From assembly GCF_022179385.1 (NCBI RefSeq), contig NZ_BPQS01000002.1, positions 186,001 through 250,000 on the forward strand: a stretch of 64,000 nt of DNA, given 5' to 3'. Shown piece by piece: positions 46,844-55,270 of this stretch. The position numbers were made by a program, and so were the translations under genes. The stretch comes from Methylobacterium longum (lineage in GTDB: Bacteria; Pseudomonadota; Alphaproteobacteria; Rhizobiales; Beijerinckiaceae). Numbering within the stretch: the stretch's first letter is position 1; every line of letters begins with the position of its first letter. Below the pieces are notes generated by a model, which worked only from the letters and a program-made list of their open reading frames with translations, did not search any database and was not told the origin of the DNA.

Positions 46844-48733
46844 TCACGCGGCCTGGGGCGGGACGGGCGCGCGCATGGCCGCGCGCAGCGCCGCGTCGAG
46901 CAGGGCGAGCATGTCGCAGCCGACATGCAGGAAGGCGCTCACGCCGGCCTGCTGCAGGGCCTCGGCACCGTCCCGCGGCTTTCCGGCGAGGTAGATCGTG
47001 CCGGCGCCGGCCTTCGCCAGCGCTTCAGCCGCTCCGGCAGCGTGCTCGGCATAAAGCGCGTCGGTGGAGCAGATGCAGGCGAGCGTGGCGCCGGAGGCCT
47101 TGTACGCCTCCGCCAGGGCGGCGGGATCGTCGAAGCCGTCGTTGGACAGCGCCGCAATGCCGCCGGCGGCGAAGGCGTTGGCCGCGAAGGTCGCCCGCGC
47201 GTTGAACGCGGCCACCGGGCCGAGATTGGCCAGGAACACCGACGGCCTGCGCCCGGTCTTGGCGAGATAGGCATCGGACGCGTCGCGCAGCGCCTCGTAG
47301 GGCTCGGCCAAGCGCTGGGACGGCAGGGCGTCGCAGGCGACCGCCGACCCGGCGCCGAAATTCGCGCCGCGCGGCGCGGTCACGGGCGCCACGTCGAGCA
47401 CGGCGACGGGCTTCTCCGCGAGATTCGGAAACTCGCTGGCACCGGTGAGCGCCTCACGGCGGCTCGCCACGGCCTTGGCGCGCGCCTCCCGGGTCTGCTC
47501 GATCCGGCGCTGCAGCTTGCCGACGCTGAGCGAGGCGACGATGCCGCCCTCCGCCTCGATCGCCTGGAACGACGCCCACGCCGCTTCGGCGATCTCGGCG
47601 GTCAACGCCTCGAAGCCGCCCGAACCCGCTGCCGGATCGCTGACCCGGGCGAGGTGCGATTCCTCGATGAGGACGATCTGGCTGTTGCGCGCGACGCGCC
47701 GGGCGAACGAATCGGGAAGGCCCAACGCCTGCGTGTAGGGGAGGATCGCGACGCTGTCGGCGCCGCCCATTCCGGCGGCGGCCGCCGCCATGCCGGTCCG
47801 AAGGATGTTCACGAAGGGATCGCGCTTGGTCATCATGCGCCACGCGGTCTCGGCGTGAAGGCGCAGGGGCTTCGGATCCAGCCCACAGGCCTGCTCGATC
47901 CGCGCCCAGAGGCGCCGCATCGCGCGGAACTTCGCGACCGTCACGAACTCGTCCGCGTCGGCGGCGAGCAGCACCGCGATGCGGTCGCGGGCGGAGGCGA
48001 GATCGTGGCCGGCAGCCTCCAGGGCGCGCAGGTAGGTCACCGCGGTGGCCAGCACGGCGCCGAGTTCGGCTGCCTCACCGGCCCCGCCCTCGTGGTACGG
48101 GCGCCCATCGGCCAGGAAGGCCCGGCCGGTGAAGCCCGCGGCTTCGAGTTCCGCCGCGGTCTCGGCGAGGCGCGGAGCGATCTCGCTCCAGACGGCCCCG
48201 AGGCTGCCCGACGCTGCCAGGACGCCGACGGGATCGATGCCGAGATCGAGGTCGTAGGACGACAGGTCCTCGCCCCGTCGCTCGGCCAGGGCGCGCACCA
48301 GCCGGGCGGCCCCGAGGCCGTCGCCGCCGGCGTCGAGCCGCAGGGCGATCAGCGGCAGCATCACGCCCTTCAGCGCCGCGTCGAGATCCTCGACCGTCGC
48401 GACGGTCAGACCGTAGCCCCGGGCGCCACGGGCACCCGCGAGAGCCAGAACGAGGGCGTCGGCGCCGCCCTCGAGGTCGGTCATCGCCTGCGCGTTGGCG
48501 GTTGAGAGATCGGGATGGTCGACCCGCTGGGCGATCCGCCACGGGCCCGGCGCCCGTACCGGTTGGGCGGCCGGCTCCGCGGAACCGTAGAGCGGCTCGA
48601 TCCGCAGGCCGTCGGCCGTCCGGGAAACCAGCCGCTTCTCGAAATCGGCGCCCTTCAGCACGCCTTCGACGAGGCCGAGCCACCGCGCCCGGTCGGCGGG
48701 CTCGAAGAGGTCGGCGAGCGGTCTGTCTTCCAT
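46844..48733 (-). CDS. mcmB: Methylmalonyl-CoA mutase small (beta) subunit
   Basis: A 629-aa subunit related to the catalytic large subunit but without the cobalamin-binding DxHxxG. Seen features: SRTADGLRIEPLYGS at the start, a TIM-barrel-like region (about 60-400) with WRMMTKRDPFVNILRTG and a Rossmann-like C-terminal part (about 470-629) ending in a domain that keeps the B12-fold pattern without the His. It pairs with mcmA/mutB to interconvert methylmalonyl-CoA and succinyl-CoA. The large-subunit gene is not in the window. Confidence 0.9.
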   Translation of the reverse strand: MEDRPLADLFEPADRARWLGLVEGVLKGADFEKRLVSRTADGLRIEPLYGSAEPAAQPVRAPGPWRIAQRVDHPDLSTANAQAMTDLEGGADALVLALAGARGARGYGLTVATVEDLDAALKGVMLPLIALRLDAGGDGLGAARLVRALAERRGEDLSSYDLDLGIDPVGVLAASGSLGAVWSEIAPRLAETAAELEAAGFTGRAFLADGRPYHEGGAGEAAELGAVLATAVTYLRALEAAGHDLASARDRIAVLLAADADEFVTVAKFRAMRRLWARIEQACGLDPKPLRLHAETAWRMMTKRDPFVNILRTGMAAAAAGMGGADSVAILPYTQALGLPDSFARRVARNSQIVLIEESHLARVSDPAAGSGGFEALTAEIAEAAWASFQAIEAEGGIVASLSVGKLQRRIEQTREARAKAVASRREALTGASEFPNLAEKPVAVLDVAPVTAPRGANFGAGSAVACDALPSQRLAEPYEALRDASDAYLAKTGRRPSVFLANLGPVAAFNARATFAANAFAAGGIAALSNDGFDDPAALAEAYKASGATLACICSTDALYAEHAAGAAEALAKAGAGTIYLAGKPRDGAEALQQAGVSAFLHVGCDMLALLDAALRAAMRAPVPPQAA

Positions 48734-49051
48734 CGGATCGTCCCAGAGCGCGGCGTCTCGCGCACCGCTGTCTCGGGATTGCCTCGCACGCCGCTCCGCT
48801 CGTGGCAATCGCCCGATGGTTGAGGAAACCTCAAGCCGCCGGTCACCGATTTTTGATCGCCGCGCCGACGCTCCGCCGGACCCGGAAGGGGGCTTTCGGC
48901 CGCTCCCGTCACCCGTTCATCCGCGGCTTCCCGCACCGGCGGGCCTTGACGGCCCGCCCCCGGGTTGTTGGGAATTGGAGCGCGTGAGGGGGTCGACGTC
49001 ACCCGGCACCGTCACCACGGGGCGGGCCGGGCGCGGGCCCTGCTTCGGCGA
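48734..49051. other. Intergenic region between mcmB and uppP
   Basis: About 318 nt in which both neighbours are on the minus strand, so it holds the mcmB promoter and the end of the uppP transcript. A small dyad TTGAGGAAACCTCAA occurs at about 48819. No gene is recognised. Confidence 0.45.
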
Positions 49052-49855
49052 TCAACCGAAGATGATGAGCCCGGCAAAGCCCAGGGCGCCGACGATGATC
49101 CGCCACCACGCAAACAGCCAGAAGCCGTGGCGCGACACGTAGTCGAGGAGCACGCGCACCACGATCAGCGCAGCGATGAACGACACGACGAAGCCGATCA
49201 CGATCAGGCCGACATCGTCGCTCGACAGATACTTGTAATTGTCCAACAGGTCCTTGGCGAAGGCGCCCGCCATGGTGGGCATCGCGAGATAGAACGAGAA
49301 CTCGGTGGCCGAGCGCTTGTCGGCGCCCATCAGCATCGCGCCCACGATCGTCGCGCCCGAGCGCGAGACGCCGGGGATCATGGCGAGGCACTGGAAGATG
49401 CCGATCTTCAGGTCCATCGGCAGCGGGAAATCGTAGACGTCGGTCTTCTTCACCTCGAGGTCGGTGTCGTCGATGACGAGGAGCACCAGCCCGCCCGCCA
49501 CCAGGGTCGCGCACACGATCCACGGGTTGAACAGGTATGCCTTGATCATCTTCGAGAAGATGCCGCCGATGATCGCCGCCGGCAGGAAGGCCACCAGGAT
49601 CCCGAGCACGAAGCGGCGGGCCTTGGGGTCCGACGGCAGCGCCGTGGCGATCCCCAGCAGGCGGCGGAAATACACCAGCAGGATCGCCAGGATCGCGCCG
49701 AGCTGGATCAACACCTCGAAGGTGTTGTTGGGCGAGTGGAAGCCGATGAAGTGACCCACCAGCAGCTGATGGCCCGTGGACGAGACCGGGATGAATTCGG
49801 TCGCTCCCTCAACCAGGGCGAGCAGGACCGCCTTGCCGATGCTTGCCAGATCCAT
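49052..49855 (-). CDS. uppP: Undecaprenyl-diphosphatase
   Basis: A 267-aa polytopic enzyme (about eight helices) that dephosphorylates undecaprenyl diphosphate to recycle the lipid carrier for peptidoglycan and surface sugars. It confers bacitracin resistance when overproduced. The (E/Q)xxxE motif [14 protein letters not shown] lies at about 16-29 and PGVSRSGAT at about 160-168, both catalytic. The start at 49855 gives [17 protein letters not shown]. The C-terminus runs to FAGLIIFG. Neighbour fzlA is divergent. Confidence 0.95.
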   Translation of the reverse strand: MDLASIGKAVLLALVEGATEFIPVSSTGHQLLVGHFIGFHSPNNTFEVLIQLGAILAILLVYFRRLLGIATALPSDPKARRFVLGILVAFLPAAIIGGIFSKMIKAYLFNPWIVCATLVAGGLVLLVIDDTDLEVKKTDVYDFPLPMDLKIGIFQCLAMIPGVSRSGATIVGAMLMGADKRSATEFSFYLAMPTMAGAFAKDLLDNYKYLSSDDVGLIVIGFVVSFIAALIVVRVLLDYVSRHGFWLFAWWRIIVGALGFAGLIIFG

Positions 49856-50102
49856 GGTGGTGCCTCGCGTCCGGGCGCACGCCGGCCCGTACCGGGCGCA
49901 CCGCGAACCGCTTCAATACCGGCCGGTGACTGCGCTCATCAGGGTTGACGGGCAGTTACCGGGGCCGGCTGCGCGTGTTAAGGGCTCGGCAACGGTCGGG
50001 CAATAACGCTCGGTCCGACGTCCTGCGCGCCGAACATCCGCGCGTCGGGGCCGACGCGCGGGCCCGGCCGCGCGGTCAGACCGAACCAGTCTCACGGCCT
50101 CG

Positions 50103-50795
50103 ATGGCAACCCTCTACCACTTCCCCTTCTGCGCGAATTCCCGGTTCATCCGTCTCGTGCTCGCCGAGATGGGCATGGAACCGACGCTGTTCGAGGAACG
50201 GCCCTGGGAGCATCGCGACGACTTCCTGCTGATCAATCCGGCGGGAACGACACCCGTGCTGCTGGAGCAGAACGGCCTCGTGATCCCCGGGGCGGGCGTC
50301 GTCGCCGAGTACCTCGACGAGACCCGCGGTCTCGGCCTCTCCGGACGCCGGATGATGCCGGAGGACACGGTCGGGCGGGTCGAGGTCAGGCGGCTGCTCG
50401 ACTGGTTCCTGGTCAAGTTCGATTCCGAGGTGACCGGCTACCTCGTCAACGAGAAGATCTCGAAGCGCTTCATGGCCGCGCACGAGGGCGGCGGCCCTCC
50501 CGACATGAATGCGATCCGCGCGGCGCGCACCAACGTGCGCTACCATCTCAAGTATATCGGATACCTGATCGCCCGTCGCAAATGGATCGCCGGCGACAAC
50601 CTGACCTATGCCGATCTGGCCGCCGCCGCGCATCTCTCCTGCGTCGACTATCTCGGCGACGTCCCCTGGGACGAGGACGAAATGGCCCGGAACTGGTATG
50701 CCCGCGTGAAGTCGCGGCCCTCGTTCCGCGGCCTGCTCGCCGATCGGGTGCCCGGGATGGCCCCCTCCGGCCACTACGCGGATCTGGATTTCTGA
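50103..50795 (+). CDS. fzlA: FtsZ-binding GST-like protein FzlA
   Basis: A 230-aa protein with a GST fold but conserved surface features of FzlA: LYHFPFCANSRFIRLVLAE, NPAGTTPVLLEQNG, YADLAAAAHLSCVDYLGDV, and the invariant C-terminal HYADLDF that FzlA uses for function. In Caulobacter FzlA binds FtsZ filaments and is required to activate septal wall synthesis by FtsWI. The gene is followed immediately by queG, an order conserved in alphaproteobacteria. The identification is from sequence pattern and context. Confidence 0.85.
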   Translation: MATLYHFPFCANSRFIRLVLAEMGMEPTLFEERPWEHRDDFLLINPAGTTPVLLEQNGLVIPGAGVVAEYLDETRGLGLSGRRMMPEDTVGRVEVRRLLDWFLVKFDSEVTGYLVNEKISKRFMAAHEGGGPPDMNAIRAARTNVRYHLKYIGYLIARRKWIAGDNLTYADLAAAAHLSCVDYLGDVPWDEDEMARNWYARVKSRPSFRGLLADRVPGMAPSGHYADLDF

Positions 50796-51970
50796 AACAG
50801 CGACGCATCTACCACGGCGCCGACCTGCGGGGCCTTCTGGAGAGCAGGGCCCGCGACCTCGGCTTCTGCAGCCTGCGCGTGACGCGGCCCGACCGCCTGC
50901 CCGATCTGCCGGCCCGCCTGTCGGCGTGGCTGGCCGAGGGAGCCCAGGGCACCATGGACTGGATGGCGGAGCGGGCCGACCAGCGCGCCCGCCCGATCAG
51001 CCTGTGGCCGGGCTTGCGCAGCATCGTGGTCCTGGCGATGAGCTACCGGCCCGAGGACGATCCCCTGGCGCTCCTGGCCCGGGCAGAGCGGGGCGCCGTC
51101 GCCGCCTACGCCCAGCGCCGCGATTATCACGAGGTTTTGAAGGGCAAGCTGAAGGAGCTGGGCGGCTATCTCTCCGCCAAGGGCGACGTGCGGGTAAAGG
51201 TGTTCTGCGACACCGCCCCGGTCATGGAGAAGACGCTGGCGGAGGCGGCCGGGCTCGGCTGGCAGGGCAAGCACACGGTGCTGATCTCCCGCGACCACGG
51301 CAACTGGCTGCTCCTGGGGGCGATCTACACCAGCGCGGAGTTCGAGCCGGACGAAGCCGGACGCGACCATTGCGGATCCTGCCGCGCCTGCCTGGACGTG
51401 TGCCCCACCGATGCGTTCCCGGCGCCGTACCGGCTCGATGCGCGGCGCTGCATCTCGTACCTGACCATCGAGCACGCGGGGCCGATCCCGCTGGAATTCC
51501 GGCCCGCGATCGGAAATCGCATCTTCGGCTGCGACGATTGCCTCGCTGTCTGTCCCTGGAACAAGTTCGCCCGCACGGCCGCCGAAACACGGCTCGCCGC
51601 CAAGGCGGATCTGGCCGCCCCGGCGCTCTCGGATCTGGCGGGCCTCGACGATGCGGCCTTCCGCACGTTCTTCGCGGGGACGCCAGTGAAGCGCACGGGG
51701 CGCGACCGCGTCCTGCGCAACGTGATGATCGCCATCGGCAATTCCGGCAGGCCGGACCTCGCGGGCTCCGTCGTCGCACGCCTCGCCGACGAATCGCCCC
51801 TGGTCCGCGGCATGGCGATCTGGGCCTGCGGACGTCTCCTGGAGCCGGCGGCGCTCCGCGCGCTGCACAGCCGTTACTGGCCGACCGAGCGTGACGCGCA
51901 CGTGCGCGACGAGTGGCGGACCGCGCTCGGCTTGACGGAAGCCCGGACGGGCGAGACATCCGCCGCATGA
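50792..51970 (+). CDS. queG: Epoxyqueuosine reductase QueG
   Basis: A 392-aa cobalamin and iron-sulfur enzyme making queuosine in tRNA. Two ferredoxin-like clusters are clear: CGSCRACLDVCPTDAF (about 188-203) and CDDCLAVCPWNKF (about 247-259), plus a C-terminal HEAT-repeat-like part. There is no ATG, GTG or TTG near the natural start. A CTG at 50792, overlapping the fzlA stop (CTGA), gives a sensible N-terminus; the next usable GTG would cut into the conserved ARDLGFCSLRVTRPD region. The next gene overlaps its stop (ATGA). Confidence 0.9.
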   Translation: MKQRRIYHGADLRGLLESRARDLGFCSLRVTRPDRLPDLPARLSAWLAEGAQGTMDWMAERADQRARPISLWPGLRSIVVLAMSYRPEDDPLALLARAERGAVAAYAQRRDYHEVLKGKLKELGGYLSAKGDVRVKVFCDTAPVMEKTLAEAAGLGWQGKHTVLISRDHGNWLLLGAIYTSAEFEPDEAGRDHCGSCRACLDVCPTDAFPAPYRLDARRCISYLTIEHAGPIPLEFRPAIGNRIFGCDDCLAVCPWNKFARTAAETRLAAKADLAAPALSDLAGLDDAAFRTFFAGTPVKRTGRDRVLRNVMIAIGNSGRPDLAGSVVARLADESPLVRGMAIWACGRLLEPAALRALHSRYWPTERDAHVRDEWRTALGLTEARTGETSAA

Positions 51971-52830
51971 ATCTCTTCGTCTTCGGGCTCGGCTTCACCG
52001 GCCGCCGTTTTGCAGAGCGGGCGCGCGGCCGGTTCGGAACCGTGCGCGCCACCGTCACCGATCCCGCTGCGGCGGCGCGGCTCGCCTCGGCGACGGGCTT
52101 CAGCCTGCGCGCCTTCGGCCCGGAGGCCGATGATCCGCGCATCGTCGAAGACCTCGTCGACACCGACGTGCTTCTCGTCTCGGCGCCCCCCGGCGCGGAG
52201 GGCGATCCGGTTCTGGCCCGCTACGCGGACGCCGTCGCGGCGAGCCGGATCGGCTGGATCGGCTACCTGTCCACGATCGGCGTGTACGGCGATCAGGGCG
52301 GCGCCTGGATCGACGAGACGACACCGGCGACGCCGCGCAGCGCCCGCTCGAAGATCCGGCTCGACGCGGAGTCGGCGTGGCTGTCGCTGGGCGCGCAGGC
52401 CGGCAAGGCCGTTCAGGTGTTCCGCCTCTCCGGCATCTACGGTCCGGGGCGCAACCCGATCGTGAAGCTGCGCGAGGGTCGCTCGCAGCGGATCGTGAAG
52501 GCCGGGCAGGTGTTCAACCGTATCCACGTCGACGACATCGCCACGACGCTCCTCGCCTCGATCGACCGGCCCCGGCCGGGTGCGATCTACAACGTCACCG
52601 ACGACGAGCCCACGGCGCCGCAGACCGTGACCGAGCACGCCGCCGCCCTCACCGGACTGCCGCTGCCGCCGGAGATCGACTTCGAGACCGCCGATCTGTC
52701 ACCCATGGCGCGGAGCTTCTACGGCGAGAACAAGCGGGTTCGGAACCGCCTGATCCGGGACGAACTCGGCGTGGAACTCGCCTATCCCACCTACCGCGAA
52801 GGGCTGGCGGCGCTGAAGGATCAGCCCTGA
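51967..52830 (+). CDS. NAD(P)-binding epimerase/dehydratase (SDR, YeeZ-like)
   Basis: A 287-aa Rossmann protein. The cofactor loop is FGLGFTGRRFAE (about 5-16), not the usual GxxGxxG, as in the YeeZ subgroup. STIGVYGD contains the Ser and the first active-site Tyr, and FRLSGIYGPGR follows. The C-terminal part ends with AYPTYREGLAALKDQ. Function is unknown. It is the third gene of the fzlA-queG-epimerase unit with a 4-nt ATGA overlap. Confidence 0.85.
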   Translation: MNLFVFGLGFTGRRFAERARGRFGTVRATVTDPAAAARLASATGFSLRAFGPEADDPRIVEDLVDTDVLLVSAPPGAEGDPVLARYADAVAASRIGWIGYLSTIGVYGDQGGAWIDETTPATPRSARSKIRLDAESAWLSLGAQAGKAVQVFRLSGIYGPGRNPIVKLREGRSQRIVKAGQVFNRIHVDDIATTLLASIDRPRPGAIYNVTDDEPTAPQTVTEHAAALTGLPLPPEIDFETADLSPMARSFYGENKRVRNRLIRDELGVELAYPTYREGLAALKDQP

Positions 52831-53706
52831 TCAGGCTTCGAGGTGGCGGGGCCGTGCGAGGCGGCGGAGCAGACCGTCCCGCGGGCCGGCCAGCATGGAC
52901 GCGACGTAGAGGGCGCCGGCCGCCAGCACGATGGCCGGTCCGCTGGGCAGATCGAAGCGGTAGGACAGGCTCAGGCCCGCCACGCTGGCGATGGCGGCGA
53001 TCAGCATCGACACCGGGATCAGGCCACCGAGGTCTCGGGCCCAGAACCGGGCCGCCACCGCCGGGAGCAGCATCAGCCCGACGGCCAGGAGCGTCCCAAG
53101 GGCCTGGAAGCCGCCGACGAGGTTGACCACCACCAGGGCCAGGAAGGCGAGATGTACCGGTCCGCCGCCCCGGCTCACGGTGCGCAGGAACAGCGGATCG
53201 ACGCATTCCATGACCAGCGGACGGTAGATCACGGCGAGCGCCGCGAGGGTCAGCGTGCTGATGCCGCCGAGCAGCATCAGGGCGGCATCGTCCAGCGCAA
53301 GGACAGAGCCGAACAGGAAGTGCATCAGGTCGATCTGCGAGCCGCGCAGCGAGACGAGCAGCACGCCGCCCGCCAGCGAGATGAGGTAGAAGGCCGCGAG
53401 GTTGGCGTCCTCCCGGACCACCGTGGCGCGGGTGACCGCGCCGGCGAGCAGGGCCACCGCGAGGCCGGCCACGAGGCCGCCGAGGGTCATCGCCGGCAGC
53501 GACAGGCCGGCGACCAGAAACCCCGCGGCGGCCCCGGGCAGGATCGCGTGGCTCATCGCGTCGCTCATCAGGCTCATGCGGCGCAGGGTCAGGAACACGC
53601 CGACCGGCGGCGCCGAGACCGACAGGGCGAGGCAGCCGGCCAGCGCGCGGCGCATGAAGCCGAATTCCACGAACGGTGCGACCAGGGACGCGAACGGCTC
53701 GATCAC
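52831..53706 (-). CDS. znuB: Zinc/manganese ABC transporter permease
   Basis: A 291-aa ABC-3 family permease with eight or nine helices. The start is GTG, overlapping the ATPase stop (GTGA). Motifs include MSLMSDAMSHAILPGAAAGF near residue 45 and LLLPAVAARFWARDLGGL. It imports zinc (or manganese) through the inner membrane together with the ATPase. The binding protein znuA is not in the window. Frames upstream to 54225 are ATPase shadow. Confidence 0.9.
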   Translation of the reverse strand: MIEPFASLVAPFVEFGFMRRALAGCLALSVSAPPVGVFLTLRRMSLMSDAMSHAILPGAAAGFLVAGLSLPAMTLGGLVAGLAVALLAGAVTRATVVREDANLAAFYLISLAGGVLLVSLRGSQIDLMHFLFGSVLALDDAALMLLGGISTLTLAALAVIYRPLVMECVDPLFLRTVSRGGGPVHLAFLALVVVNLVGGFQALGTLLAVGLMLLPAVAARFWARDLGGLIPVSMLIAAIASVAGLSLSYRFDLPSGPAIVLAAGALYVASMLAGPRDGLLRRLARPRHLEA

Positions 53707-54518
53707 GCGGCGTCCTCGTGATGGTGGTGGTCGCCCGGCGCGTGCGCCCCATGATCGTGCGCGTGCCCGCCGGAGGCGCGGGGTCCCGCGCAAATCGCGG
53801 CATCCTCGTCCCAGGCCTCGGAGAGCGCGCGCGCGCGGGCGAGGTTTTCGGGCGTCAGCACCCGTGCCGTCGGACCCCAGGATACCGGCGCGCGGGCGAG
53901 GAGCAGCGTGGTCGGAAAATGCGCCTGGACCTGCCCGAGGTCGTGGAGAGCGGCGACCACGGTGCGGCCCTCGCCGTGCCAGCGGCGCAGGAGCGCCAGC
54001 AGATCCTCGACCGTGCGGGCGTCGATCCCCGTGAAAGGCTCGTCGAGCAGCACGACGGGGCAGTCCTGCAGGATCAGGCGCGCGAACAGGGCCCGCCGGA
54101 ACTGCCCCCCCGACAGGGTGCCGACCGGCCGCGCCTCGAAGCCCTCGAGGCCGACCGTCGCCAGAGCCGCCTCGATCGCGGCGCGGTGCCGGTTGAGGCT
54201 GCGCCACGCACCGGCCCGCCGCCACAGCCCCATGCCGGCGAGGTCGAGGACGCTCAGCGGGAAGCTTCTGTCGATCTCGTCGGCCTGCGGCATGTAGGCG
54301 ATGGCGCCGGCCCGCTCGATGCGTCCGTCCAGGCAGCGGATCTCGCCGGCCATGCCCTTCAGGAGGGTCGACTTGCCTGCCCCGTTCGGGCCCACCAGGG
54401 CCAGCAGGTCGCCGGCCCGGACGGTCCCGTCGAGGTGGTGGACGGCCGGATGCCGGTCGTAGCCCAGGGTCAGGCCGACGAGGCGGATCGGGTCGGGTTG
54501 CGCCGGACGAGCGCTCAT
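53703..54518 (-). CDS. znuC: Zinc ABC transporter ATP-binding protein
   Basis: A 271-aa ATPase. Walker A is VGPNGAGKST (about 42-51), the signature LSGGQFRRA (about 138-146), Walker B CPVVLLDEPFTG, and the switch His in AALHDLG. The C-terminal 25 residues are His-rich (GGHAHDHGAH, DHHHHED), which could bind zinc. The ATG at 54518 overlaps the stop of a small membrane peptide (ATGA). It is cotranscribed with znuB and regulated by the divergent Zur. Confidence 0.92.
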   Translation of the reverse strand: MSARPAQPDPIRLVGLTLGYDRHPAVHHLDGTVRAGDLLALVGPNGAGKSTLLKGMAGEIRCLDGRIERAGAIAYMPQADEIDRSFPLSVLDLAGMGLWRRAGAWRSLNRHRAAIEAALATVGLEGFEARPVGTLSGGQFRRALFARLILQDCPVVLLDEPFTGIDARTVEDLLALLRRWHGEGRTVVAALHDLGQVQAHFPTTLLLARAPVSWGPTARVLTPENLARARALSEAWDEDAAICAGPRASGGHAHDHGAHAPGDHHHHEDAA

Positions 54519-54649
54519 GCCGTCAGCGCCCAGGCGATCACCAGCCAGACGACGGCCGAGAGCGCGCCGGCGAGCGCGAGGCGCGGCCCGAGCCCGCTGC
54601 GGAACAGGGATGGTGGTGCCGCTCGTCTCGGACTGGGTCTGATGGCCAA
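54515..54649 (-). CDS. Small membrane peptide coupled to znuC
   Basis: A 44-aa frame from TTG at 54649, preceded by GAGGA, reading AIRPSPRRAAPPSLFRSGLG and then one hydrophobic helix ALAGALSAVVWLVIAWALTA. Its TGA overlaps the znuC ATG, a usual sign of coupled translation. The basic residues before the helix favour N-in topology. No family is known to me. It may simply be a leader that couples translation, or a transporter accessory. Confidence 0.55.
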   Translation of the reverse strand: MAIRPSPRRAAPPSLFRSGLGPRLALAGALSAVVWLVIAWALTA

Positions 54650-54725
54650 GGCGTCCTCGTCGCGCGTTCGAGCCGGCGCGGGGACCGTGCGGGGCTACCG
54701 GTACTGGTGCGGTCCAGGGCGGCGG

Positions 54726-54740
54726 TGATACACTGTAACA
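54726..54740. promoter_or_regulatory. Zur box in the zur/znu divergent region
   Basis: TGATACACTGTAACA is an imperfect palindrome: TG, TACA, centre, TGTA, CA pair perfectly and only the third position on each side fails. It resembles alphaproteobacterial Zur operators and lies 41 nt before the zur ATG and about 77 nt before the start of the small peptide. It probably represses both directions when zinc is sufficient. Confidence 0.65.
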
Positions 54741-54780
54741 AACCCGCGGGACAACCGGCGGATCAATCCCTGGAGCCACC

Positions 54781-55266
54781 ATGCACCGTCACGAGGGTCA
54801 CGCGGCGTGCCACGCGGACGCCGACGACATGCTCGCGCGGGCCGAGGCCGTGTGCCGGGAGCGTGGGCTGCAGTTCACGCCGCTGCGCCGGGATGTCCTG
54901 GAGGCCGTGGCGGAATCCGGCAAGGCACAGGGCGCCTACGACATCGCTGAGCGCCTCAGCGCGCCCGGCAAGCGCGTCGCGCCGGTCTCGGTCTACCGCG
55001 CCCTGGACTTCCTCATGGAGCAGGGGCTCGTCCACCGGATCGCGAGCCGCAATGCCTTCATCCCCTGCGCCCACGGCCACGCCCCCGGCGAGGGCGTGAT
55101 CTTCCTGATCTGCCGCAGCTGCGGCGGCGTCGACGAAGCGTCGTCGGTGGAGGTCGAGGGCGGCCTCGGGCGGACGCTGGAGCGGGCCGGCTTCACGCCG
55201 GTCCACAGCATCCTGGAGGTCGAGGGCGATTGCGGCGCCTGCCGCGAGCGGATGCAGGCGCCCTGA
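54781..55266 (+). CDS. zur: Fur family transcriptional regulator, Zur type
   Basis: A 161-aa metalloregulator. The winged helix (about 20-88) includes VYRALDFLMEQGLVHRI. The dimer domain has a structural zinc site from Cys111 and Cys114 (CRSCGG) and Cys151 and Cys154 (CGAC). The regulatory metal site probably uses Cys96, His98 and His100 (PCAHGH), a Zur-like pattern. It is divergent from znuC-znuB with a palindrome in between, which supports zinc rather than iron sensing. The N-terminus is His-rich (MHRHEGHAACHAD). Confidence 0.9.
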   Translation: MHRHEGHAACHADADDMLARAEAVCRERGLQFTPLRRDVLEAVAESGKAQGAYDIAERLSAPGKRVAPVSVYRALDFLMEQGLVHRIASRNAFIPCAHGHAPGEGVIFLICRSCGGVDEASSVEVEGGLGRTLERAGFTPVHSILEVEGDCGACRERMQAP

Positions 55267-55270
55267 CCGG

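Noticed and set aside
46925..48505. 526-codon plus frame opposite the mutase subunit
   Set aside because: It is antisense shadow, no family resemblance.
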